In this document: positions 25,638 through 32,048 of the stretch, piece by piece
Layout of the letters: every line of letters begins with the position of its first letter
How positions within the stretch are numbered: the first letter of the stretch is position 1
NCBI RefSeq assembly: GCF_014650695.1
Contig: NZ_BMVL01000010.1
Location: 23,172-87,171 of the forward strand
DNA from: Streptomyces avidinii
GTDB lineage: Bacteria > Actinomycetota > Actinomycetes > Streptomycetales > Streptomycetaceae
Length of the DNA: 64,000 bases
Direction: 5' to 3'
The notes under the pieces: generated by a model
Databases searched by the model: none
What the model was told of the DNA's origin: nothing
What the model saw: the letters and a program-made list of their open reading frames with translations, nothing else
Position numbers and translations under genes: made by a program

Positions 25638-25659
25638 CCCGTGCTGGGATGGTGCTGGG
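25638..25659 (+). repeat. paired arm-like motif, copy 4
   Basis: Two GTGCTGGG units, 11 bp apart, are followed by a segment similar to that right of 26927 (CCCATCAGCCG versus TCCATCAGCCG, then CTGAARGRCGCCGG). This indicates a duplicated element left end. Confidence 0.55.
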
Positions 25660-25744
25660 CATCTGATCACCCATCAGCCGTTCGGCTCGCCTGAAGGGCG
25701 CCGGTGCGCGGTCCAGCGGGGCGAGGAGACCGTGACGCTTCACG

Positions 25745-25986
25745 GTGCCGAGCCTGGCGCGCTACGGTCGAGTCCCTGGAGAGGGCTCTGAGGAAGACAT
25801 TCCCGAGCCCACGTTGCGCGGTGGCTCAGGGACTCCTTCGTGCCTGCACCGCACCTCGTCTGGTTCGCGAGCGGCCTCGCCGTGGCGAACGGCGAGCAGG
25901 ACCCGTGGCCGCTGCCGGCCGAGGGTGGGGACGAAGACATCGCGGCCGAGCTGCGCAGGCACCTCGACTCCGTCGAGACCTCGTAG
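25745..25986 (+). pseudogene. 3' fragment of an unrecognised gene, probably frameshifted
   Basis: A protein-like stretch VPSLARYGRVPGEGSEEDIP begins at 25745 in one frame. From about 25816 another frame continues VARWLRDSFVPAPHLVWFAS and GLAVANGEQDPWPLPAEGGD to a stop at 25986. Neither part alone has a convincing start and ribosome site. The amphipathic and acidic C-terminus looks coding, but I do not recognise the family. Confidence 0.35.
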
Positions 25987-26017
25987 CCAGTCCGCAGGCA
26001 GTCCGCCCTTCTGCATT

Positions 26018-26040
26018 CCCGTGCTGACTTGGTGCTGACT
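26018..26040 (+). repeat. paired arm-like motif, copy 5
   Basis: CCCGTGCTGACTTGGTGCTG followed by ACT is directly adjacent to the Uma2 gene 3' end. Part of it belongs to the exact 37-bp repeat found again at 27619. Confidence 0.55.
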
Positions 26041-26067
26041 TTTCAGCTGCTTCGGGGCGGCGTGAGC
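26031..26067. repeat. exact 37-bp direct repeat, copy A (Uma2 3' end)
   Basis: The 37 bases from 26031 are identical to 27619-27655. They run from an arm-like GGTGCTGACT through the stop and last codons (TPPRSS) of the Uma2 gene. Copy B carries only this tail, joined to a helicase fragment. Confidence 0.9.
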
Positions 26068-26624
26068 TTGTCGAGGTCCAGGCTGACTTCGAAGGGCACG
26101 GGGCGCTGGAGGGTGCCGCGGAAGATGCCGGCGGGGGCGTATGCGCCGGTGGGTACGTCGAGCTCATAGACGTGGACGACGGGTGCGCCGTCCTCGTCCT
26201 CGATGCACCAGTAGTGCGGGATGCCGGCCTCCGCGTACTTGCGGAGCTTTACTGTGCGATCGCGATGGGCGGACTCGGGTGACACCGCTTCCACGACGAG
26301 CTTCACGTCTTCCGGGGCGTACCAGGTGCGGTCGGGGTCGTACGGCAGGTCTGTCAGTAGGAGGTCCGGCTCGGGGCGGTTGCGGGCATCCAGGCGGATC
26401 GTCATTTCGCGCTCGACCTCGAAGCCGGCCGGCGCCTGCGCCATGAGCGTGGTGGTCAGGGCGGTGACGAGGCGGCCGTGCCAGGACCGCTGGGGCGACA
26501 TCACGAAGACGAGGGCTCCATCGATCAGCTCGGTGTGGCGGGGTGCCTCGGGGAGGCGGTCGAGGTCCTCCGCGAACCAGCCTTCGGCGCGCGGCGGGCG
26601 CATCCAGTCGGGCAGTGCGGTCAT
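26043..26624 (-). CDS. Uma2-family (DUF820) PD-(D/E)xK domain protein
   Basis: This 193-aa protein starts at ATG 26624 (MTALPDWMRPPRAEGWFAED). It shows the Uma2 pattern RHTELIDGALVFVMSPQRSW, then the nuclease-fold core RPEPDLLLTDLPYDPD and LVVEAVSPESAHRDR, with the Asp and Glu expected of the fold, followed by KLRKYAEAGIPHYWCIE. Uma2 proteins are abundant in Streptomyces and cyanobacteria; their DNA substrates and biological role are not established. Its 3' end is bounded by an arm-like repeat and is duplicated at 27619. The upstream region shows no partner gene. Confidence 0.9.
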   Translation of the reverse strand: MTALPDWMRPPRAEGWFAEDLDRLPEAPRHTELIDGALVFVMSPQRSWHGRLVTALTTTLMAQAPAGFEVEREMTIRLDARNRPEPDLLLTDLPYDPDRTWYAPEDVKLVVEAVSPESAHRDRTVKLRKYAEAGIPHYWCIEDEDGAPVVHVYELDVPTGAYAPAGIFRGTLQRPVPFEVSLDLDKLTPPRSS

Positions 26625-26770
26625 GGCTTCACGGTAGCGGCCCGCAGCTCAGGCTGGAGGGCCAACGATCTCGGCCGGATGATTTTCGGCAACTTTCGGC
26701 GCTGCAACCAGCCGCATCTCCATGGAGCCGCTGGGTGATGGCGGTGCTCTCACGTGATGGGTGACGTAAT

Positions 26771-26794
26771 CCCGTGCTGATTCCGTGCTGACTT
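26771..26794 (+). repeat. paired arm-like motif, copy 6
   Basis: CCCGTGCTGATTCCGTGCTG followed by ACTT lies about 50-70 bp left of the 26842 att core. With copy 7 on the other side, the core has arm-like motifs on both flanks. Confidence 0.6.
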
Positions 26795-26841
26795 GGCCTG
26801 CTCAGAAGCATGTTTTCGCAGGTGAGAGCCCTGCACTGAAC

Positions 26842-26860
26842 GTTCCGCTTCAACGTCTGA
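26842..26860 (+). other. third copy of the ychF-end att core, flanked on both sides like an attP or tandem junction
   Basis: GTTCCGCTTCAACGTCTGA is identical to 23994-24012. The left flank (CAGGTGAGAGCCCTGCACT) resembles that of the 23994 core. The right flank (GAATCAGCACCACG, GGGCAAACGTGCAGCTCAG) resembles that of the 11071 core. One core with a right-end flank on its left and a left-end flank on its right is what two tandemly integrated elements would give. Confidence 0.75.
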
Positions 26861-26926
26861 GCATGTGAATCAGCACCACGCAGCCCACCGGGCAAACGTG
26901 CAGCTCAGGCGGGCCCTCGGCTCTTT

Positions 26927-26950
26927 CTCGTGCTGGGACGGCGCTGGGAC
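26927..26950 (+). repeat. paired arm-like motif, copy 7
   Basis: CTCGTGCTGGGACGGCGCTG followed by GGAC lies 67-90 bp right of the 26842 core. This is about the same distance as copy 1 from the 11071 core. Confidence 0.6.
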
Positions 26951-26995
26951 ACCTGACCATCCATCAGCCGCTCCCCCTCCTGAAAGACGCCGGGA

Positions 26996-27017
26996 GTGGT
27001 ACGTTATTAGGTACCAC
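26996..27017. promoter_or_regulatory. candidate operator of the YefM-YoeB pair
   Basis: A 7-bp inverted repeat, GTGGTAC (26996-27002) and GTACCAC (27011-27017), surrounds the AT-rich GTTATTAG. It lies 20-42 bp upstream of the antitoxin ATG, where an autoregulated promoter is expected. Confidence 0.55.
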
Positions 27018-27037
27018 TTGATGGAAGAGGTCGGGAC

Positions 27038-27319
27038 ATGTCCATAACCGCGAGCGAAGCCCGCAGGGAACTCTTTCCGCTGATCAAGAAGGTCAACGAG
27101 AACCACGAGGCCATTGAGATCGTCTCCAAGCACGGCAATGCCGTGCTCGTCTCGGCCGAGGATTACGCTGCGCTGCGCGAGGGCTCGTACCTGCTGCGAT
27201 CCCCGGCGAACGCTCGTCGGCTGCTCAAGGCCTACGAGAACGCCCTGGCCAACATCAACGTGTCGGAGCGCGAGCTGATCGATCCGGAGTCGGCGGGCGC
27301 TGGTACGGGTGCCGCGTGA
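27038..27319 (+). CDS. yefM: YefM/Phd-family antitoxin
   Basis: This 93-aa protein starts at ATG 27038, with GGAAGAGG upstream. The sequence MSITASEARRELFPLIKKVN then EAIEIVSKHGNAVLVSAEDY is a textbook YefM N-terminal DNA-binding domain. The tail from about residue 55 (ARRLLKAYENALANINVSER) would wrap the YoeB toxin. It overlaps the toxin gene by 4 bp (GTGA). It sits just inside the third att core, at the left end of what looks like a separate element. Confidence 0.94.
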   Translation: MSITASEARRELFPLIKKVNENHEAIEIVSKHGNAVLVSAEDYAALREGSYLLRSPANARRLLKAYENALANINVSERELIDPESAGAGTGAA

Positions 27320-27570
27320 GGCTTGTCTTCGAGGATCAGGGCTGGGAGGACTACACGTCCTGGCTCAAGAGCGACCGCAAGATGCTCGCCCGGATCAACA
27401 AGCTCATCGAGGACGTCAGGCGTGACCCGTTCTCAGGGATCGGCAAGCCCGAACCTTTGAAGTACCACCTGCCCGGGGTGTGGTCGCGGCGGATCGACGA
27501 CGAGCATCGCCTCGTCTATCTGGTGACGGACAAGGGGATCGTCATCCTCGCTGCCCGGTATCACTACTGA
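27316..27570 (+). CDS. yoeB: YoeB/Txe-family mRNA interferase toxin
   Basis: This 84-aa toxin starts at GTG 27316, inside the antitoxin stop. It begins RLVFEDQGWEDYTSWLKSDR and ends with the YoeB pattern PLKYHLPGVWSRRIDDEHRL then VYLVTDKGIVILAARYHY. The Glu, Arg and terminal His-Tyr residues used for ribosome-dependent cleavage are present. It should be active if expressed without its antitoxin. It probably promotes maintenance of the small element. Confidence 0.94.
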   Translation: MRLVFEDQGWEDYTSWLKSDRKMLARINKLIEDVRRDPFSGIGKPEPLKYHLPGVWSRRIDDEHRLVYLVTDKGIVILAARYHY

Positions 27571-27603
27571 TCGCTGAGTGCTCGGTGTGTGCCGGGATGC
27601 CCT

Positions 27604-27655
27604 CCCGTGCTGAAACTCGGTGCTGACTTTTCAGCTGCTTCGGGGCGGCGTGAGC
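27604..27655. repeat. arm-like pair copy 8 plus 37-bp repeat copy B
   Basis: CCCGTGCTGAAACTCGGTGC begins an arm-like pair. From 27619 the sequence is identical for 37 bases to 26031-26067, ending within the last codons of a Uma2 gene whose body is missing. The sequence then changes abruptly to a helicase fragment, marking a recombination junction. Confidence 0.8.
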
Positions 27656-27659
27656 GGGT

Positions 27660-27944
27660 GGCGGCCAGGTGTTCGGTCCGATCTCGGGGAGCGTTCCGCC
27701 CGCCCGCCGTCAGCAGACGGTGGACGAGTTCGCGGCCGCGCCGGGCCATGCGGTGCTGGTGGCACAGATCGAGGCGGCCGGAGTGGGGCTCAACATGCAG
27801 GCCGCATCGGTCGTGATCATCTGTGAGCCCCGGGTCAAGCCGACCATCGAGAACCAGGCGGTGGCACGGGCCCGCCGGATCGTCGAGGAGGAGCAGGCGC
27901 GCCCGGGAACGGTCGACCGGCAGGACGACGCCGTGCCGTCGTGA
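27660..27944 (+). pseudogene. SNF2-family helicase C-terminal fragment
   Basis: From GTG 27669 the translation FGPISGSVPPARRQQTVDEF, then AAAPGHAVLVAQIEAAGVGL and NMQAASVVIICEPRVKPTIE, matches SNF2 helicase motifs V and VI. It ends NQAVARARR, where intact proteins read ARAHRxGQ. The rest of the second RecA domain and all of the first are missing, and a foreign tail follows to a stop at 27944. It directly abuts the duplicated Uma2 tail. It is a relic, not a functional gene. Confidence 0.8.
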
Positions 27945-27954
27945 GTCGTCCAAT

Positions 27955-27973
27955 TACCTTGCGGTGCAAGGTA
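27955..27973. promoter_or_regulatory. candidate PadR operator
   Basis: A perfect 8-bp inverted repeat (TACCTTGC, GGT, GCAAGGTA) lies 23 bp upstream of the padR-like ATG, with a half-similar ACTATCTTGT following. Position and symmetry fit autorepression by the PadR protein. Confidence 0.6.
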
Positions 27974-27995
27974 GTCGGCAACTATCTTGTACCAC

Positions 27996-28376
27996 ATGAC
28001 AAAGGAGCCGACCGCGACCGGTGACCAGCGGCGCAGTCAGCTCCTGCGCGGAGTGCTCGACCTCTGTCTGCTGTCCCTCATCGCCGAACGGCCCCGCTAC
28101 GGGTTCGAGTTCGCGCAGGCGCTCGCCGACGGCGGGCTCGACCTCGTCAGTGACGGCAGCATCTATCCGCTGCTCGCACGGATGGAGCGGGCGGGGCTCA
28201 TCTCCTCGTACCGTGCCCCGTCGCCCAGCGGTGGCGCCCCGCGCAAGTACTACCGCCTGACCGAGGCGGGCCACGCCGAGCTGGACGGGGGCCGGGCCGA
28301 CTGGCGGGCCTTCGTCGGGCCGGTGGGTCGGATCCTGGACGCCGGTACGCACTCCACGGGGGAACGCACACCATGA
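27996..28376 (+). CDS. PadR-family transcriptional regulator
   Basis: This 126-aa protein starts at ATG 27996 (MTKEPTATGDQRRSQLLRGV); TTG 27987 is less likely. The PadR winged helix is clear: LDLCLLSLIAERPRYGFEFA, then SDGSIYPLLARMERAGLISS and APRKYYRLTEAGHAEL. PadR proteins repress nearby membrane or efflux genes until a ligand binds. It overlaps the next gene (a HAAS-type membrane protein) by 4 bp, and that gene is its probable functional partner. The chromosomal backbone resumes here after the accessory region. Confidence 0.93.
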   Translation: MTKEPTATGDQRRSQLLRGVLDLCLLSLIAERPRYGFEFAQALADGGLDLVSDGSIYPLLARMERAGLISSYRAPSPSGGAPRKYYRLTEAGHAELDGGRADWRAFVGPVGRILDAGTHSTGERTP

Positions 28377-28945
28377 CCAACGAGCAGATACTCGCCGCCT
28401 GCCGCAGCAACTGGGAGTATCGCGGGGTCGGCGACGCGGCGATGCGGGAGATGCTCGACGAGCTCTCCGCGCACCTGGAGGACGCGCAGGCCGCCGGGCG
28501 CACCGGGCACGACGTCGTCGGCCCGGACGTCCGGGCCTTCGCCGCGGCCTGGGCGCGCGAGCGCGCCCCGTTCGCCCGGCGGGCGCTGCGCACGCTGGCC
28601 ATGGCCTGTTACGTGCTCGGCTGGCTGTTGCTCTTCGCCTACCTGGTGCGGTGGACCACCCGCGTGGACGTGACCCCCGACCGCATCGCCTTCTGGGTGA
28701 CCCTCGGCGCGGCGACCGTCGCCTTCGAGCTGCGGCGGGGCAGCCTGCGCCTGTACCAGCGGTGGCTGCTCTCCCTCGTCGTCGGCCTGCCCGTGTTGTT
28801 CCTCGTCCGGTGGCTGGGCGGCGACGCGGTGGTGTTCACCCTCCCGCTGTGGGCCGCGCCGATCCTGCTGCTGCCGATGGTGCCCTACGCGGTCACCGAC
28901 ACCCGGGCCCGTCGGGTCACAGGCCGCGGACCGCGGCGACCGTGA
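28373..28945 (+). CDS. HAAS-like membrane protein coupled to PadR
   Basis: This 190-aa protein has a soluble helical N-terminus (residues 1-65) with LSAHLEDAQAAGRTGHDVVG, which resembles the HAAS signalling domain found next to PadR genes. About four membrane helices follow (LAMACYVLGWLLLFAYLV, AFWVTLGAATVAFEL, LLSLVVGLPVLFLV, LPLWAAPILLLPMVPYAV). It probably relays a membrane signal or is controlled by the PadR repressor. Its last 29 bp overlap the convergent SMP-30-like gene. Confidence 0.75.
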   Translation: MTNEQILAACRSNWEYRGVGDAAMREMLDELSAHLEDAQAAGRTGHDVVGPDVRAFAAAWARERAPFARRALRTLAMACYVLGWLLLFAYLVRWTTRVDVTPDRIAFWVTLGAATVAFELRRGSLRLYQRWLLSLVVGLPVLFLVRWLGGDAVVFTLPLWAAPILLLPMVPYAVTDTRARRVTGRGPRRP

Positions 28946-29918
28946 AGGTGGTGGGGGTGCCCGAGTCGGGGGACATGGGGCCGCCCTTGTCGAACTGGGA
29001 GCGGACCACCAGTGTGCGGCCGGGGGTGTGCGCCAGGGTGGTGGGGATCTGCAGGGACGGGTCCGTGATCGTACGGGTCAGCCGCGCGCGGGTGCCGTTC
29101 GCGCCGAGCTGCCAGCGCGTCAGCGTGTTGGTGGTGTTGTGCGCCACGCGCAGGGTGCCGTCGGGGGACAGGTCGAGGCCGTCGGCGGCCTTCAGGTCGC
29201 CGCCGGTGAGGGCGACGCGGCGGACCGCGCCGGTGCGCAGGTCGACGCGGTAGAGGTCGCCCATCGGCATGTCCACGGTGAGGAGATAGCGGCCCGCCGG
29301 GTCGGAGACGATGCCGTTCAGGCTGAAGCCGCCCGCCGGCCGGGGACGCAGGGCCGGGGAGAGGTCGTAGGCCTCGGTCAGGACGCCGCTGCCGGTGGCC
29401 AGCTGCTGCGGGGTCACGCGGTAGATCACGCCGCGGACGCTGTCCGTGAGGTACGCGGTCCCGTCCGGGGCGATCGTCAGGTCGTTGATGAAGTGGGCCG
29501 GAGCTCCGGGGCCCTGCGCCACCTCGAAGTGGGCCAGGCGGGACCCGCCGGCGGTGTCGTAGACCGCCACACCGGCGGTGGAGTCGGTAACCCACAGGCG
29601 GCCGCGGGCATCGACCCGCAGGCCGTTCGCCGTGTGGCGGCCGTCGGTCCCGGAGGGCAGGAACACCTCCGCCTCGGGGCGGCCGGGACGGGCTCGGTAG
29701 ACGGTGCCGTCCGCGTACGAGCCGACGTAGACCGTGTGCGTGCGGGGATCGGTGGCGATGCCCTCCGGGTAGACCTTCGCGCCGGGTATCGAGAAGGCCG
29801 TGGATATCCGGGGGCCACCGCCCGCCGGGTGCGGATCCTGCGCCTGTGCCGGGGCCGCTCCGAGGGTGAGGGCCGCGGCCAGGGTCAGGACGGCAGGCAG
29901 GAACGACTTCGTCTTCAT
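28917..29918 (-). CDS. secreted SMP-30/gluconolactonase-like beta-propeller protein
   Basis: This 333-aa protein has a signal peptide (MKTKSFLPAVLTLAAALTLG then AAPAQAQ). The mature part has repeated blades: VYPEGIATDPRTHTVYVGSY, NGLRVDARGRLWVTDSTAG, INDLTIAPDGTAYLTDS, LNGIVSDPAGRYLLTVD and ADGLDLSPDGTLRVAHN. These carry the Asn/Asp residues that bind calcium in SMP-30-like lactonases. A lactonase or similar hydrolase activity is plausible but unproven. It is divergent from the MarR gene across a shared palindromic operator, so that regulator probably controls it. Confidence 0.82.
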   Translation of the reverse strand: MKTKSFLPAVLTLAAALTLGAAPAQAQDPHPAGGGPRISTAFSIPGAKVYPEGIATDPRTHTVYVGSYADGTVYRARPGRPEAEVFLPSGTDGRHTANGLRVDARGRLWVTDSTAGVAVYDTAGGSRLAHFEVAQGPGAPAHFINDLTIAPDGTAYLTDSVRGVIYRVTPQQLATGSGVLTEAYDLSPALRPRPAGGFSLNGIVSDPAGRYLLTVDMPMGDLYRVDLRTGAVRRVALTGGDLKAADGLDLSPDGTLRVAHNTTNTLTRWQLGANGTRARLTRTITDPSLQIPTTLAHTPGRTLVVRSQFDKGGPMSPDSGTPTTFTVAAVRGL

Positions 29919-29955
29919 CGGTGTCCTCTACTGAGTAGGTGAAGGCGAATGTATG

Positions 29956-29967
29956 TTAGAGCTCTAA
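29956..29967. promoter_or_regulatory. candidate MarR operator
   Basis: TTAGAGCTCTAA is a perfect 12-bp palindrome in the 79-bp gap between the divergent SMP-30-like and MarR genes. It could control both promoters. Confidence 0.6.
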
Positions 29968-29997
29968 TGCATGCAAGGGTGGCCGTAGGATGCGGGC

Positions 29998-30435
29998 ATG
30001 ACCTCCATGGCCCCCGAGGAGCGCATCGGCTCTCACCTCAAGCGTGCTGAGCAGGCACTTCTCGCGGCGAAGAACGCGGCGTGCAAGCCGGCCGCAGTAA
30101 CGGTTCCGCAGTACGCCGCGCTGCTCTGGCTCGCCGAGAAGCCCGGCATCTCGGCCGCCGCGCTCGCGCGCCTGTGCGGGGTGACGCCGCCGACCATGAA
30201 CACCGTGCTGAAGAACCTCCAGGAGCGCGGGCTCATCGAGCGGACCCCGCACGAATGGCACCGCAACGTCCTGGAGACCCGGCTCACGGACGAGGGCCGT
30301 ACGGTGATGGAGCTGGCGGACTCGGGCGCGGTGCGGGTGGAGCGGGCGCTCGCCGCCGCGTTCACCGGCGAGGAGCGGGAGTTGCTCATCGAACTGCTCG
30401 GGCGGTGTGCGGAGGTGCTCGACGCCCAGCGCTGA
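29998..30435 (+). CDS. MarR-family transcriptional regulator
   Basis: This 145-aa regulator starts at ATG 29998. It contains a winged helix-turn-helix: PQYAALLWLAEKPGISAAAL, then CGVTPPTMNTVLKNLQERGL and ETRLTDEGRTVMELADSG. MarR proteins bind palindromes as dimers and respond to small molecules. The divergent secreted protein gene and the intervening palindrome make that gene the likely target. No ligand can be inferred. The short C-terminal dimerisation helix (ELLIELLGRCAEVLDAQ) is normal for the family. Confidence 0.92.
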   Translation: MTSMAPEERIGSHLKRAEQALLAAKNAACKPAAVTVPQYAALLWLAEKPGISAAALARLCGVTPPTMNTVLKNLQERGLIERTPHEWHRNVLETRLTDEGRTVMELADSGAVRVERALAAAFTGEERELLIELLGRCAEVLDAQR

Positions 30436-30572
30436 GACCGGCGGGCCCGCCGGGTTCCCTGGCATGATTTTGCTCTGTTTTGGAACTGTGCGGGGGTTTC
30501 GCACATCAGAACTAGGGGATGCCCAGCCGTTCTGCCCTTGGGGGGCAGTCATGACCGTTCGGAGCGAAGTCC

Positions 30573-31883
30573 GTGCACCAGTACCCGCAGCGCCCGCGGC
30601 CCGATGACCAGCCGTCGTACCCGGAGTACCCGCCCCCCGGGCAGGAGCACGGCCAGGGCCGTTATCAGGGCCCCTACCGAGGCCAACCCCAGGGCCAACC
30701 CCAGGGCCACCCTGAGGACTTCCCCGGATATCCGGGCCCGCCGCAGCAGCAGCCGCCGCACCAGTACCAGTACCAGCAGTCGGAGTCCGGTCCGGAGCCG
30801 GGGCGCGAGCCGCAGCCGCCGCGGCGCTCGCGGCGCCGAATATGGATCAGCGCGACGGTGGCCCTCGCGCTCCTGCTCGGCGGCGGCGGGTTCGCCGCCT
30901 GGAAGCTCGAATGGTTCTCCGGCAACGGCGAGGCCGTGAGCTTCGGGAAGAACGCCCCGCCCCCGGCCGCGGACAAGGCGGACCCGAGCGCACCCGCGAC
31001 CGCCGCCAAGCCCAGCGGCGACCCGGACGTGCTCATGCCGACCGGCCCGAAGTCCGACTTCAAGCAGACCGCCAAGCTCGAAGACGGCACGATCATCGCC
31101 AAGACCCGCCTCACGGGCGCGAAGTCCGGCTTCGAGGGCAACGTCTGGGTGTGGGCGCCCAAGGAGTACGACGACCCGAAGTACGCCAAGAGCGCCTTCC
31201 CGGTCCTCATCTCGCTCCCCGGCGGCAATGGCTTCCCCGACAACTACTGGGCCGACCGCAGCCTCGGCCTCCAGAAGGCCATCACCGACGGCGCCAAGGC
31301 CGGCACCAGCCTGCCGTTCGTCGTGATCATGCCGCAGCTCAATCCGGACGCCAAGTACTACTACGACGGCTCCGACATCCCCGGCCAGGCCAAGATGGGC
31401 ACGTGGATCGCCGAGGACATTCCGGACTTCGCCAAGGCCAACTTCCGTACGTACAAGTCCCGTGACGGCTGGGCCTTCATGGGCTCCTCCTCCGGCGCCT
31501 TCGTCGGCATGAAGACCGTCCTGCAGCACCCGGACCGGTTCAAGGCCGTGATCGCCAGCGGCGGCGAGATCGTCCCCGACTCCCCGCTGTGGAAGGGCCA
31601 CCAGGCGGAGATGGACGCGAACAACCCGGAGAAGCTCGCCCAGAAGCTGATCGACACCAAGGGGCCCGAGGTCTACATCAACTTCCAGGTCGGCACCAAG
31701 GAGAGCGGGAAGGAGCGGATGACGAAGTTCCAGCAGCAGTACGGCAAGGGACCCGTCAAGACGACCATCCGCGACATCCAGAACGGTGAGCACAACGGCT
31801 GGCACTACGTCCGGGGCATGAAGGAAGGCTCCCTGGAGTGGGTCAGCAAGGTCCTCAAGGGGCCCAAGCCCGAAGCCGGCTGA
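30573..31883 (+). CDS. membrane-anchored alpha/beta-hydrolase esterase, first of a tandem pair
   Basis: This 436-aa protein starts at GTG 30573. Residues 1-88 are a Pro/Gln/Gly-rich cytoplasmic tail with a short DNA-level repeat (GQPQGQPQG). A membrane helix follows (WISATVALALLLGGGGFAAW). The extracellular part is an esterase of the FrmB/Ag85-like fold: NVWVWAPKEYDDPKYAKSAF, then PVLISLPGGNGFP, the nucleophile elbow MGSSSGAF at about 303-310, and a late His in QNGEHNGWHYVRGMKEG. The substrate is unknown; a cell-envelope or extracellular ester is likely. Its paralog follows 165 bp downstream. Confidence 0.85.
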   Translation: MHQYPQRPRPDDQPSYPEYPPPGQEHGQGRYQGPYRGQPQGQPQGHPEDFPGYPGPPQQQPPHQYQYQQSESGPEPGREPQPPRRSRRRIWISATVALALLLGGGGFAAWKLEWFSGNGEAVSFGKNAPPPAADKADPSAPATAAKPSGDPDVLMPTGPKSDFKQTAKLEDGTIIAKTRLTGAKSGFEGNVWVWAPKEYDDPKYAKSAFPVLISLPGGNGFPDNYWADRSLGLQKAITDGAKAGTSLPFVVIMPQLNPDAKYYYDGSDIPGQAKMGTWIAEDIPDFAKANFRTYKSRDGWAFMGSSSGAFVGMKTVLQHPDRFKAVIASGGEIVPDSPLWKGHQAEMDANNPEKLAQKLIDTKGPEVYINFQVGTKESGKERMTKFQQQYGKGPVKTTIRDIQNGEHNGWHYVRGMKEGSLEWVSKVLKGPKPEAG

Positions 31884-31889
31884 CCGGAG

Positions 31890-31914
31890 CGGCCGGCCGG
31901 TTTCGGCCGGCCGC
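31890..31914. terminator. hairpin between the two esterase genes
   Basis: GCGGCCGGCC (31890-31899) pairs with GGCCGGCCGC (31905-31914) across a 5-nt loop, 7 bp after the first esterase stop. There is no T-run, but the stem may slow or stop transcription before the second esterase gene. Confidence 0.5.
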
Positions 31915-32048
31915 GTGGTGCTCGCCACGTCACGCCCGTCCCAGGCAACCCATCCCGTCGTTCATACCTCTGTAAAGGGTGTAAGGGGGACCGATCGGTC
32001 CGACCCGCGCTCCTGGGTGAGCGCCGGAGAAGGAACGGGACAAAAACC

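Larger units (their letters stand above)
25507..26042. other. gene-poor junction between insertion remnants
   Basis: No complete gene is supported. The stretch holds the arm-like pairs at 25638 and 26018 and a broken coding fragment near 25745-25986. The sequence after the 25638 pair (CATCTGATCACCCATCAGCC) resembles that after the 26927 pair, so this looks like a second, core-less copy of an element left end. Confidence 0.5.
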
